Shown here: positions 18,688 through 28,088 of the stretch, in pieces
Layout of the letters: every line of letters begins with the position of its first letter
Position numbering within the stretch: position 1 is the first letter of the stretch
Origin: Nostoc sp. HK-01
Lineage (GTDB): Bacteria > Cyanobacteriota > Cyanobacteriia > Cyanobacteriales > Nostocaceae
DNA length: 64,000 bases
Direction: 5' to 3'
Assembly: GCA_003990705.1 (NCBI GenBank)
Contig: AP018318.1
Span: forward strand, 5,257,001 to 5,321,000
Notes under the pieces: model-generated
The model's input: only the letters and a program-made list of their open reading frames with translations
What the model was told of the DNA's origin: nothing
Database searches by the model: none
Position numbers and translations under genes: made by a program

Positions 18688-21600
18688 TTATCGCATTGGT
18701 ATTTCAATTACAAACTCAGTTCCTTGATTTAATTCAGAATTACAAATTAAATTTCCTTGATGTTTGTCAACTACAATCTGATAACTAATGGATAAACCTA
18801 AACCAGTACCGCTTCCTACAGCTTTAGTGGTAAAAAATGGGTCAAATATTTTTTGACGAATATCTTCTGGTATTCCATTCCCATTATCAGTAATTTTAAT
18901 TTTAATAGTCTGATATTCTGTTAATTCTGTACAAATCATAATTTGAGGATGATCATGATTTTGCTTACTTTGATTATTTGCGAAACTACCTCTTAAAGCA
19001 TCAATAGCATTACTCAGAATATTCATAAATACTTGATTCAATTGACCTGCATAACAAGTTACTTGTGGTAAAACTGAATATTCTTTAATTAATTGTATTT
19101 CGGGTAAGTTGCTTTTTTCTTTTAATTGATTTTGCAAAATCATCAAAGTATTTTCGATACCTTCATGAATATCAACAGGTTTCATTTCTGCTTCATCTAA
19201 GCGAGAAAAATTACGCAAGCCTAAAATAATATCACGAATGCGCGAACTTCCCATTTTCATAGAATCGATAGTTTTTGGTAAATCCTCTACTAAAAAATCA
19301 AAATCTATTTCCTCAAATTTTTCAGTAACAATTGGTGTTGGATGAGGATATTCTTGTTGATATATATCTACTAATTCAAGTAAATCAGCAACATAGTCAC
19401 TGGTATGAATAATATTGCCATGAATGAAATTAATTGGATTATTAATTTCATGGGCAATGCCTGCTACCATTTGACCTAAAGAAGACATTTTTTCACTTTG
19501 AATTAATTGTGCCTGAGTTCTTTGTAGCTCTTGTAATGCTTGTTGTAAGCTATAGTTTTTATCTTTAAGTTCGTTTGTTCTTTCTGCAACTTTATCTTCC
19601 AAATTATGGTTATATTCTTCTAATTGCTGCTTAGTTTGGTTTAAATTGTCATAAAGTTTAGCATTTTCAAGAGAGATTGTAGCTTGGCTGGTTAAAAGTT
19701 TGAGAACTTCTAAGCGATTATTTGTAAATGCACCAGTAGCCAAATTATTTTCTAAATAAAGTATCCCCAGCAATTGATTTTGATTAATCATAGGAATACA
19801 CAACAGACTCTTAGGTTGTTCACGGAGAATATATGGGTCTGTTGCTAGAAATGCTTGAGTTATAGCATCATCAATCACTAATATTTCTCGACTACGTTTA
19901 ACATAGTTGATTACAGAGATTGGAAGATCATTGCAAAACTCTAAAGAAATTAAAGGAAATTCTGTATGAATAAATTCTAAATTAGTAAGAGAACTGATAG
20001 CACTAACAGTAAAGCCTGAGTTATCAGCTTCATTCAAAACTAAAACACATTTAGAAGCACCTGCATTCTCCATTACAACTGTCATCAAAGTTGACAACAA
20101 ATCTTTAAGATTAATCTCTCCTGACAACGCTTGCGAAGCTTTAATGACAGATGCCAAATCTAGCATATCTGAAATACTAGTGTTAGCACTAACAACAGTT
20201 TCATTACTGCTGAGAGAAGTTTGTATATTGTGAGTTAGAGATGTATGTAACTCTACTTCGCTATGTTGGTTGAGATATTGGCTGAGTTTTTCTTCTTGGA
20301 TAATGGCAGCAAGTAAATAAGGATAGCGTTTCTGCAAATATTGAGCTTTAGTTAATGCTCCCCAGCGCACATAAGCATAGTAAGCATCAATCAAGTAAGG
20401 TTTAGCAATCTTTTCTTTACCCCAAACCAAATAAAAATTAGCAGCCAACTCATTAGCTAAAGCTTCTTCATGGATAAATTCATTTTCCTTTGATAGAGAA
20501 ATAGCGAGATCATAGAAATCTATTGCTTCAAGATACTGGTTTAAAACTCGGCATCTCTCAGCTTCTACTAAATAAAATTTATTTAAATAATTTGTTGGAG
20601 CATTGAGCGACCATTTCCGAATTTTTTCTTGACTAGCTGAAACCTTAGTCAATATTTGGGTTTGTTTAGATAGCTCAACATCATGATATATAGCCAACCA
20701 AGCTAGAGAATCATAAAAGAAAAATTGAGGCAATGCAAATTGACCTATTCCCCCACTTAAATACTGTTTCGCATTTACAGCATGATCAATTGCTTGAGTA
20801 TATTCTCCTAGTAAATAACATAAATGCAGCTTACATAAATATAAATAGAAAAGAGCATTGATATCATTAGCCTTTACATGAAGAGAAATTAATTTTTCTT
20901 CATTGTAAGCATCACCAATTAAATAGCAAGGATTTTGAACATTATCTTTTAAATTTAAAATAGTTTGTCGATAAATTTCAATCCAGTAAAATACTCTATC
21001 TTGTTTGATTTGCTTGGAGGCATAACTGTAGTTTGCTATTTCCTTTTCTAGAGAAATTAGTGTTTTACCACTAAAGTAGGAAATATAGCAAGATGCCTTT
21101 AAAGAATATGCCGCAAATTCTAAATCTCCTACTTCTAAACCAGCAGAGTAAGCTTCTAAAAGAGGTTTTAAAGATTCACGAACAGGAGCTTGCCAGTGTC
21201 TGACATGGGCATAAAATGTCTGAATAACTTTAGCTTTTATTTCTTTGTTATTCAATTTAGATAATAATTTTGTAGCTAATTCCCCAAATTTATAGCCAGA
21301 TTCAATATCTTCTATTACGCCACATAGTATGAGTCCGTAACAAACATACGCATAGGTAGAGAAAGAAGAGTTCCCATATTCAATAGATAAATTTATCTGT
21401 TTCAGAACCATTAAGGGAAAAAGTTCAGGAATTACAGTGTAGGCTAATGCAATAATACTAGATAAAATACGCATTATTGACAGTGCTTCTGCATCCTCCA
21501 TATTTGGCAGATTTATTAAACTATCGATACTTCTATTAATAAAATATGTGGCTGTTTCATTGATTGCTTGTTCAATATCTGAAGTGCTAGGTTCTTCTGG

Positions 21601-24312
21601 AAATTCAACTCTATATAACTTCAGAAAATCTAGTCCAGCTTTAACACCTTCCCATGCTTTGTTTTGCGCTCCGTATGCCTGAATAGTAATGTCAATTACT
21701 TTTACTTTATCTAGTATGGTTTTAGCATTTAACAAAACTATTTGAACAAGTTTCTCTGTTTGTTCAAAATCACCATTTAAATATGCCGCCTCTGCTGCTG
21801 TTTCGCAGAGAGCTAAAGTCAGTTCATATTGATTAGCCCAACTATTTTCTAGGAGTAGTTTAATTCCTGTATCTAAATATTTAAATGCTGCTGAGTAAGC
21901 TGTTGAAGCTAAAGCTTTACGTCCAGCAGTGAGATTCATTATGGCTAGTTCATCACGCTGGGTCTGATTGGTAATAAACTCTACTGCTATATTAAATTGA
22001 TTAACCAGTTCAAAAATCTTTTCTTCTCTTTCTTCTATTGGGATATTGTTTAATAGAAGCAAGCCAATTTTTAGATGAATTAATTGCTTTTGTTCCTTGG
22101 CAATTAAAGAATAAGCTGCTTGTTGTACACGGTCATGAACAAATTTATATTTAGGAAGTTGGTAATCATTAATTGTTGATTTATTTATAGTAGAATGGTT
22201 AATTATCTCTAATTTATGACAATCATCATTCGCTAAAAAAATATATCTATCATTTTGAGGTATTATTAGACCATCGATTAATGATGGCCATAAATCTGAT
22301 GCAGTATCTATAACAGATTTTTCAAAGACAATTGCGAGAGTTTTTAAATCAAATTCATGACCAATACAAGCAGCAAGCTGTAGAATATTCTGAGTAGTTT
22401 GTGGTAATTTCTCTATTTGGATTGCCATAAACTCTACGACATCATCTGTAAATGTTATATTTTTAATTTTTCCTAGATCATATTGCCAATATCCAAGTTC
22501 AAAATTTAAACTTATAAGTCCATCATCATATAATCCTTTAAGAAACTGCGTAGCAAAAAATGGGTTTCCTTGAGTTTTAGTAAACACCATTTGTGTTAAA
22601 GGTATAGATAAGGCTTCAGAACAACGAAGCGTATCAGCAATCAAATAGTTTAAACTAGATTGATTTAATGGTAGAAGTTGAATCTGATTAAGTGTGGTTC
22701 CCGATTCGCTAATTTCATTTAATGCCAAAACTAAAGGATGTATATTAGAAACTTCATTATCTCTATATGCACCAATTAGTAAGATATTACCTTGGTTTTC
22801 ATCTATATCATGTGTTTCACTAACAATATCTGAAGAGTTATTTGCACTCATTAATAATTGAATAAATTTTAAAGAAGCATTATCTGCCCATTGTAAATCA
22901 TCTAGAAATATGACTAGAGGATGGTCTTTTGTAGTGAAAATTTGAATAAATCTTTGAAATAATAAGTTGAAACGATTTTGGGCTGCACTACCATATAGCT
23001 CTACAATCTGTGGTTGTTTACCAATAATTCTTTCTAATTCAGGAATCACATCAATGATTATCTGACTTTGTGTTCCTAGTGCTGACAAAATTTTATCTTT
23101 CCATTCTTGAATATGGGCATCATTTTCTGCCGATAATTGCCCAATTAAATTTCGTAATGCTTGGATTAAAGCTGATAATGGTATATCACGTTGAAACTGA
23201 TCAAATTTACCTTTAATAAAATAACTACGTTGCCGAACAATTGGTTTATGGATTTCATTAATTACCGCAGTTTTACCAATACCAGACGACCCTGTGACTA
23301 AAATTATTGCTGTTTGATTACTAGCTACATGGTCAAAAGTACTCAGTAAAGTTTCGATTTCACGTTGTCGTCCATACAGTTTTTCTGGAATAACAAATTG
23401 ACTAGATATATCCTTGAGTGCTAATGTAAAAGGCAAAATTTTTCCAGTTTCTAGCCATTGATTTTGACAGATTTCTAAGTCATGTCTGAGTCCATGAGCG
23501 CTCTGATAGCGATCTTCGGCATTTTTAGCGATTAATTTACTAATAATCTCAGAGAGAATTGATGGAATATTGGCATTAACAGTATTTGCTTTTGGTGGCT
23601 CTTTGGCAATATGAGAATAAACTAGCTCCATCGGTTCAGAACTGATGAATGGTAAATTTCCAGTCAGGAGTTCAAAAAAAGTTATACCTAAAGAATAAAA
23701 ATCACTACGGTAGTCAATACCTCGATTCATACGTCCCGTTTGTTCGGGAGAAATATAAGCTAAAGTACCTTCTAAAATATTAGGGTTAGTAAGTGATTGA
23801 ATTTCTTTTGGTAAAAGTGTAGAGATACTGAAATCAATTAGTTTGATTTCTCCAGTGATTGGGTGAATTAAAATATTAGCAGGTTTAATATCTTTATGAA
23901 TAATCCGATGGCGATGGAGTAGTTCTAAAGTTTTTGTGACTTTAATAGCAATATCAAAAAATTCGTTTAATGAAAGAAAAATCTCACCGATTGCATATTT
24001 TGTTGAACGCCATTCTTTGAGAGATATACCACCAAAATCTTCCATGATCAAAACATAGCCGTTACGGTAGTTTTCGAGGCTATAGTGTTTGACTATTCCA
24101 GGAATTTCTAGATTTTGAGTAATAGTGTATTGATTACGAAATTGAGCAATTTCTGTAAATGTCGGATATTCATTCCGCATCAGTTTGAGAATAACAGCTT
24201 TTTGATCTTGTTCTCTAACACCACGATAAACTATGGTTTTGCTACCAGAGTATATTTGCTCAGTAATTTGATAGCCAACTATAGGATATATCGTGTCTGA
24301 TACTGTTAACAT
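18688..24312 (-). CDS. Trifunctional Ser/Thr kinase, AAA-type ATPase and sensor histidine kinase
   Basis: 1874 residues. Domains in order: Ser/Thr kinase (1-270; HKDIKPANI near 137, DFS in place of DFG, YISPEQTGRMN); AAA-16 type ATPase (about 315-600; Walker A GSSGIGKT near 342, Walker B VIFLDDLQWAD); a long helical TPR-like region (about 700-1290); GAF (about 1385-1555); a coiled coil; HisKA with phospho-acceptor in GIAHEINNPINFIHGN near 1621; and HATPase with NILSNAIDAL, DNGNGIPED and GTGLGLSIS at the end. This is the large HstK-like family of heterocystous cyanobacteria. It probably phosphorylates a response regulator; one is encoded 536 bases upstream on the same strand. Signal unknown. 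Confidence 0.93.
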   Translation of the reverse strand: MLTVSDTIYPIVGYQITEQIYSGSKTIVYRGVREQDQKAVILKLMRNEYPTFTEIAQFRNQYTITQNLEIPGIVKHYSLENYRNGYVLIMEDFGGISLKEWRSTKYAIGEIFLSLNEFFDIAIKVTKTLELLHRHRIIHKDIKPANILIHPITGEIKLIDFSISTLLPKEIQSLTNPNILEGTLAYISPEQTGRMNRGIDYRSDFYSLGITFFELLTGNLPFISSEPMELVYSHIAKEPPKANTVNANIPSILSEIISKLIAKNAEDRYQSAHGLRHDLEICQNQWLETGKILPFTLALKDISSQFVIPEKLYGRQREIETLLSTFDHVASNQTAIILVTGSSGIGKTAVINEIHKPIVRQRSYFIKGKFDQFQRDIPLSALIQALRNLIGQLSAENDAHIQEWKDKILSALGTQSQIIIDVIPELERIIGKQPQIVELYGSAAQNRFNLLFQRFIQIFTTKDHPLVIFLDDLQWADNASLKFIQLLMSANNSSDIVSETHDIDENQGNILLIGAYRDNEVSNIHPLVLALNEISESGTTLNQIQLLPLNQSSLNYLIADTLRCSEALSIPLTQMVFTKTQGNPFFATQFLKGLYDDGLISLNFELGYWQYDLGKIKNITFTDDVVEFMAIQIEKLPQTTQNILQLAACIGHEFDLKTLAIVFEKSVIDTASDLWPSLIDGLIIPQNDRYIFLANDDCHKLEIINHSTINKSTINDYQLPKYKFVHDRVQQAAYSLIAKEQKQLIHLKIGLLLLNNIPIEEREEKIFELVNQFNIAVEFITNQTQRDELAIMNLTAGRKALASTAYSAAFKYLDTGIKLLLENSWANQYELTLALCETAAEAAYLNGDFEQTEKLVQIVLLNAKTILDKVKVIDITIQAYGAQNKAWEGVKAGLDFLKLYRVEFPEEPSTSDIEQAINETATYFINRSIDSLINLPNMEDAEALSIMRILSSIIALAYTVIPELFPLMVLKQINLSIEYGNSSFSTYAYVCYGLILCGVIEDIESGYKFGELATKLLSKLNNKEIKAKVIQTFYAHVRHWQAPVRESLKPLLEAYSAGLEVGDLEFAAYSLKASCYISYFSGKTLISLEKEIANYSYASKQIKQDRVFYWIEIYRQTILNLKDNVQNPCYLIGDAYNEEKLISLHVKANDINALFYLYLCKLHLCYLLGEYTQAIDHAVNAKQYLSGGIGQFALPQFFFYDSLAWLAIYHDVELSKQTQILTKVSASQEKIRKWSLNAPTNYLNKFYLVEAERCRVLNQYLEAIDFYDLAISLSKENEFIHEEALANELAANFYLVWGKEKIAKPYLIDAYYAYVRWGALTKAQYLQKRYPYLLAAIIQEEKLSQYLNQHSEVELHTSLTHNIQTSLSSNETVVSANTSISDMLDLASVIKASQALSGEINLKDLLSTLMTVVMENAGASKCVLVLNEADNSGFTVSAISSLTNLEFIHTEFPLISLEFCNDLPISVINYVKRSREILVIDDAITQAFLATDPYILREQPKSLLCIPMINQNQLLGILYLENNLATGAFTNNRLEVLKLLTSQATISLENAKLYDNLNQTKQQLEEYNHNLEDKVAERTNELKDKNYSLQQALQELQRTQAQLIQSEKMSSLGQMVAGIAHEINNPINFIHGNIIHTSDYVADLLELVDIYQQEYPHPTPIVTEKFEEIDFDFLVEDLPKTIDSMKMGSSRIRDIILGLRNFSRLDEAEMKPVDIHEGIENTLMILQNQLKEKSNLPEIQLIKEYSVLPQVTCYAGQLNQVFMNILSNAIDALRGSFANNQSKQNHDHPQIMICTELTEYQTIKIKITDNGNGIPEDIRQKIFDPFFTTKAVGSGTGLGLSISYQIVVDKHQGNLICNSELNQGTEFVIEIPMR

Positions 24313-24525
24313 CTCAGCTTGTGCCTAAGTTTAATTACTATTATTTCAGTATTCCCATAAATCAATTCTTAATCTCATAGGGAAAGCAAAATTGTTCTTT
24401 AAATTAATTATAAAAATCCTGGGTTATGCAATTAACACATAAACTATTAATAAAAACTAAAAAATATGTATTATTTAATAATATTTTTAATACCAATTTA
24501 ATATAAGACTATACCAGATAAATCA

Positions 24526-24555
24526 TGTAGAGACTTTGTATACAACGTCTCTACA
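24526..24555. repeat. 30-base near-perfect palindrome
   Basis: TGTAGAGAC (24526-24534) pairs with GTCTCTACA (24547-24555), and the centre TTGTATACAA is itself palindromic, with one T/C mismatch in between. GTAGAGAC-type palindromes are a recurrent spacer repeat of Nostoc relatives. It could form a cruciform or an RNA hairpin. Confidence 0.75.
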
Positions 24556-24636
24556 ACAACTGATAAATTGCATCTTTATTAAGGGTATAAGTTAAAATAA
24601 AACCAGCATTAAATAAATTTTTATCTTCAAAAATAT

Positions 24637-24677
24637 AATTTAGTAGAGATAATGTATGGTAATACCTCTACTAAATT
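24637..24677 (-). terminator. Inverted repeat, possible terminator of response regulator gene
   Basis: A perfect 12-bp stem, AATTTAGTAGAG (24637-24648) with CTCTACTAAATT (24666-24677), and a 17-base loop. Read on the minus strand it is followed by ATATTTTTG, so it may end the transcript of the response regulator at 24848-25498. Confidence 0.5.
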
Positions 24678-24847
24678 AAGAATCCCAAGCATTCGCTACT
24701 AGTAATGTTATTACTTTCAAGAAATTTACGCATTGCTAGTACTTATTCTAGTTTTTAACTAGAAAAGACTGCTCTTTTAACCCAAATTGAATGAGAATTT
24801 TGACAACAAACTATTAAATGTAACAGAGATAAAATTCAGTTTGAATT

Positions 24848-25498
24848 TTACTTAATTTTCTGTTTAATAAAGGTTACGACCTGAGCTAACTGCTTTTTCA
24901 AACCATCTATTTCAGCTTGCATTTGAACTATTTTCTCATTCAGCGCTTGAATTTCTGCTAAAGAAGCTGTTTCAACATTAGGTGTTGTTTGTAAAGGAGA
25001 GTTGTTAACATTAACCGTAGCTATTGTGTCATGATCAGCGATCGCACTTGTACTAGCTACACCTGTATTAACACCATTTTTAGCCGCAACGGCTCCCACT
25101 AAAGCTGGTTCTTGACGCGGTAGCTTGGCCTTAGCCATAGCTGATTTAATTGCATCAATCAATTGCTTTTTATCAAATGGTTTCCCCAGAAAATCAAAGT
25201 ATTCAAATGGTTCCGGGATTTTTTCGGTAACTTCTTCCTTACGACCAGACATGATCACTAAAGGAATCTTTCTTAAATCAGGATGGGCTTGAATTTGTTG
25301 AAAAACCTCCCAACCACTCATTTTTGGTAGTAGGAAATCTAACATGATCAAGCTGAGTTTTTCTTGACGAATAAAATTGAGACCTTCCACCCCGTCTTTA
25401 GCTTCTAATACCTCGAAATTACCCGGAGGTAACATTTCTCGTACTTTTACCCTGACAACGGTAGTGTCATCGATAACTAAAATTTTGTTGCTGGCCAC
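24848..25498 (-). CDS. Response regulator with C-terminal coiled coil
   Basis: 216 residues, GTG start. The receiver domain (1-125) has the acidic pair in VIDDTTVV, phospho-acceptor Asp in IMLDFLLPKMSG (about 54), Thr/Ser switch in VIMSGR and Lys in FLGKPFDKK. A Thr/Ala/Asn-rich linker (about 130-175) leads to a coiled coil (ASLAEIQALNEKIVQMQAEIDGLKKQL). There is no DNA-binding output domain, so output is probably by protein contact. The giant kinase gene is next on the same strand, and pairing is an inference from position. Confidence 0.9.
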   Translation of the reverse strand: MASNKILVIDDTTVVRVKVREMLPPGNFEVLEAKDGVEGLNFIRQEKLSLIMLDFLLPKMSGWEVFQQIQAHPDLRKIPLVIMSGRKEEVTEKIPEPFEYFDFLGKPFDKKQLIDAIKSAMAKAKLPRQEPALVGAVAAKNGVNTGVASTSAIADHDTIATVNVNNSPLQTTPNVETASLAEIQALNEKIVQMQAEIDGLKKQLAQVVTFIKQKIK

Positions 25499-25832
25499 GA
25501 CTGATTTCTCTAACAGAAACTTTAAGTTTAATCACGGCTATGCCGCTTGACCTTGAGAGTCATCCCACTATATCTAAATTTTTTATGGATTGGGGGATAG
25601 TATATTTCGGTATAAATAGCTTTGTTAACAGTATTTTCTAAAACTTGCTCCCGTAGTTGGAGTAGTTTATGTCGTGGTGATATTTAAACCTGGAAATTTG
25701 TTTTATTGATAAAACTGAGGCAGTGAGACGAAAAATCCAGGGGTGTGAGATTATCGGTGAGGAAAACCCGGAAACATCAGCCTGAATGTAGAAAAACCTA
25801 CCTCAGCTTATCTTGGAATTTACTTAGGATTT
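25499..25832. other. Divergent spacer between response regulator and lipA
   Basis: 334 bases carrying two opposed promoters. The lipA side holds the structured element at 25715-25806, with a TATTGAT sequence at 25704-25710 that could serve as its -10 box. No ORF is supported. Confidence 0.6.
25715..25806 (+). ncRNA. Structured leader or small RNA upstream of lipA (Yfr2-like?)
   Basis: The ends pair: CTGAGG at 25715-25720 with CCTCAG at 25801-25806. Inside, GGTGA (25756-25760) can pair with TCAGCC (25777-25782, one bulge) around a purine-rich loop containing GGAAAA and CCGGAAACA. A small GTAG/CTAC hairpin lies near 25788-25801. A -10-like TATTGAT at 25704-25710 would start transcription close to the outer stem. 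The GGAAACA loop recalls the cyanobacterial Yfr2 RNAs as I remember them, but I cannot verify this. No terminator is seen before the lipA ATG, so a 5' leader is equally possible. Confidence 0.35.
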
Positions 25833-26738
25833 ATGACTTCGTTACAACCAGGTCAATTTAAGTCAGAAATTATAGCTATGCCTAGCTGGTTACGTCGCCC
25901 TATTGGCAAAGCCAGCGAAATTTCCACCGTTCAACATATTATTAAGCAGCGCCAAATTCATACCATCTGTGAAGAAGGACGTTGCCCTAATCGGGGAGAG
26001 TGCTATGCCCAAAAAACGGCTAGTTTCTTACTAATGGGGTCAACTTGCACCCGTGCTTGTGCTTTTTGTCAAGTTGATAAAGGCCATGCACCAATGCCGC
26101 TGGACTCAGAAGAACCACAAAAGGTAGCAGAGGCAGTGCAGCTTCTGGGATTGCGTTATGTAGTTCTGACTTCTGTGGCACGAGATGACTTGCCAGACCA
26201 AGGTGCTGGACACTTTGTCAAAACAATGGCAACTATCAGGCAGTTAAACCCAGAAACCCAGATTGAAGTATTAACACCTGATTTTTGGGGTGGCGCAGGT
26301 GCAACAGAGGTATTACAAAGTCAACGAATTGCCATAATTGTCGCGGCTAAACCCGCTTGTTTTAATCACAATATTGAGACAGTACAAAGGTTAACAGGCC
26401 CAGTGCGTCGGGGGGCAAAATACGATCGCTCACTGCGAGTCTTGGCTATAGTTAAAGAAATTGACCCGACTATTCCCACCAAATCTGGTTTAATGCTGGG
26501 ACATGGAGAGACAATAGAAGAAGTCATCCAAGCAATGGCAGATTTAAGAACTGTAGGATGCGATCGCTTAACTATTGGTCAGTATATGCGTCCTTCTTTA
26601 GATCATCTGCCAGTACAAAGATACTGGACTCCAGAGGAATTTGAGCAGATGGGCAGCCTAGCATGGAAAATGGGATTCAGCCATGTTCGTTCCGGGCCGC
26701 TGGTTCGCAGTTCCTATCATGCAGGAGAAGATACTTAA
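25833..26738 (+). CDS. lipA: Lipoyl synthase
   Basis: Radical-SAM enzyme inserting two sulfurs into octanoyl-E2 or GcvH. 301 residues. The auxiliary-cluster motif Cx4Cx5C is in [12 protein letters not shown], the radical-SAM CxxxCxxC in CTRACAFC, and the conserved C-terminal serine motif in VRSSYHA. All are intact. It stands alone between a structured leader and psaX. The start at 25833 fits the [13 protein letters not shown] length. Confidence 0.96.
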   Translation: MTSLQPGQFKSEIIAMPSWLRRPIGKASEISTVQHIIKQRQIHTICEEGRCPNRGECYAQKTASFLLMGSTCTRACAFCQVDKGHAPMPLDSEEPQKVAEAVQLLGLRYVVLTSVARDDLPDQGAGHFVKTMATIRQLNPETQIEVLTPDFWGGAGATEVLQSQRIAIIVAAKPACFNHNIETVQRLTGPVRRGAKYDRSLRVLAIVKEIDPTIPTKSGLMLGHGETIEEVIQAMADLRTVGCDRLTIGQYMRPSLDHLPVQRYWTPEEFEQMGSLAWKMGFSHVRSGPLVRSSYHAGEDT

Positions 26739-26740
26739 CT

Positions 26741-26777
26741 CAGCACGGGCTGAACGCCCCGCTACCGCTAACAGCAC
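26741..26777. repeat. GC-rich dispersed repeat after lipA
   Basis: The segment starting CAGCACGGGCTGAACGCCCC and running through CTACCGCTAACAGCAC is GC-rich against AT-rich surroundings and contains a GGGC/GCCC hairpin. It resembles a spacer repeat known to me from Nostoc genomes. Confidence 0.5.
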
Positions 26778-26873
26778 TTTTCCCTCGCTAGACAAATATT
26801 TTTAACGAATGTGGCTAATTGGTGCAGCTATTTGGTATTTCTGAAAAAGTCATGACATTTAGGAGAACCCTTT

Positions 26874-27011
26874 ATGGCTACTCAAAGCAAGAATTCCCCC
26901 GTTGCAGACAGTGGAGCAAAACCGCCCTACCCATTTCGTACAGGTTGGGCATTGCTGCTTTTAGCTGTTAACTTCTTAGTAGCAGCTTACTACTTCAACA
27001 TCATTCAATAG
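26874..27011 (+). CDS. psaX: Photosystem I subunit PsaX
   Basis: A 45-residue protein with one membrane helix. The sequence after the N-terminal tail reads PYPFRTGWALLLLAVNFLVA, then AYYFNIIQ. This matches the PsaX of thermophilic cyanobacteria (FRTFWAVLLLAINFLVAAYYF, from memory). PsaX is a peripheral PSI subunit that binds one chlorophyll and contacts the PsaF/PsaJ side. A good binding site, AGGAGAA, lies about 7 bases before the ATG. It is convergent with the permease gene, only 20 bases away. Short enough to be missed by length-filtered gene calling. Confidence 0.88.
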   Translation: MATQSKNSPVADSGAKPPYPFRTGWALLLLAVNFLVAAYYFNIIQ

Positions 27012-27031
27012 TCAGAATGAGTTGGTGCTGC

Positions 27032-27898
27032 TCAAATTGTGCCTTTAAATAAACCTTTAGGACGGATGAGCAGCACCAAAATCATCATCAGTAAGGCAAT
27101 ACCTTGTTTGTATTGAGAACCCAGCCAAATAGTGCTAACTTCCTGAGCAATACCAATGATAAAAGCTGCGGCGATCGCTCCGTAAGGATTCCCAATTCCC
27201 CCTAAAATTACTGAAGCAAACAAAGGCAAAATCAAAAACCATCCCATATTTGGGCGCACAGCTGTAATTAAACCGTACATACTGCCTCCCAAAGATGTGA
27301 GCGTCCCAGCAATCAGCCAAGTCCAAAGGATCACTTGCTCAACATTGATACCCGAAACTCTGGCTAAATCTAAATCATCTGCCACGGCTCGCATTGCTTT
27401 ACCAATCTTCGTGTTTTGTAAGAGATAATGCAGCCCTACAATTGCTAAAACGGCTAGACCTAACACCAACAATTGATTTTGTGGGATTTTGACCCCAAAC
27501 AAATCCCAAGCAGATGTGACAGGAACATTGTAATTTTGGTTTTTGCCTCCCCAAAGCAAGATAATGCCATTGCGGAGGAATAAGGCTAGACCAATAGAAA
27601 TAATGATCAGTGTTGTGGAAGTAGCACGAATCAAGCGCATCTTTGACCACAGCAACTTCTCTGATAACAGCATTGCCGCAACTGTTCCTACTACTGCCAA
27701 AATCATTGATAGCCAGATATTTACTCCAGCAGCATTTACCAACAAAGTCAAATAAGCACCTAAAGTCAGAAAATCACCATGAGCAAAATTCGATAACCGT
27801 AAAATCCCGTAGGTAAGAGTCAGACCAACAGCAGCTAGAGCAATAATGCTCCCCAAAGCAATACCATTAACAATTAGTTGTATAACTTGTGTATCCAT
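27032..27898 (-). CDS. Branched-chain/neutral amino-acid ABC transporter permease (LivH family)
   Basis: 288 residues, inner-membrane permease with about eight hydrophobic segments. The opening QLIVNGIALGSIIALAAVGLTLTYGILRLSNFAHGDFLTLGAYL and the GGIGNPYGAIAAAFIIGIAQE loop are typical of LivH. In Anabaena the homologous neutral amino-acid system is N-II (Nat), where a LivH-type permease is NatD; which it is here is not certain. Partner ATPase, LivM-type permease and binding-protein genes are not adjacent. Confidence 0.92.
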   Translation of the reverse strand: MDTQVIQLIVNGIALGSIIALAAVGLTLTYGILRLSNFAHGDFLTLGAYLTLLVNAAGVNIWLSMILAVVGTVAAMLLSEKLLWSKMRLIRATSTTLIIISIGLALFLRNGIILLWGGKNQNYNVPVTSAWDLFGVKIPQNQLLVLGLAVLAIVGLHYLLQNTKIGKAMRAVADDLDLARVSGINVEQVILWTWLIAGTLTSLGGSMYGLITAVRPNMGWFLILPLFASVILGGIGNPYGAIAAAFIIGIAQEVSTIWLGSQYKQGIALLMMILVLLIRPKGLFKGTI

Positions 27899-28088
27899 GA
27901 TTTTTTACGAAATAAGTTCCTCTAAAAAAATTAGACTTGAGTGATTTATTCAAAAACTATTGTTACGTCTGTTACCATAAACAGTAAAAGTTAGAGTTTG
28001 TGAACAATAAAGATTTGTGAGCTAATATACATAGAATCTTGTTCGCAATTTTGCGCCAGGCTAAACTTGTTCAGCGGTCTAGTTGACC

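Larger units (their letters stand above)
24313..24847. other. AT-rich spacer of 535 bases with two inverted repeats
   Basis: Lies between the response regulator gene and the giant kinase gene, both minus strand. No coding frame is convincing. It holds a 30-base near-palindrome at 24526-24555 and a 12-bp stem at 24637-24677, listed separately. The kinase promoter is expected in 24313-24525. Confidence 0.6.

Noticed and set aside
24313-24847. Possible tRNA or CRISPR repeat in the long AT-rich spacer
   Set aside because: No clover-leaf, no TTCGA-type T-loop, no regularly spaced repeats.
27899-28088. NtcA-type GTA-N8-TAC site between the permease and the hybrid kinase
   Set aside because: GTAACAGACGTAAC is close on the minus strand, but the spacing and final TAC do not fit.
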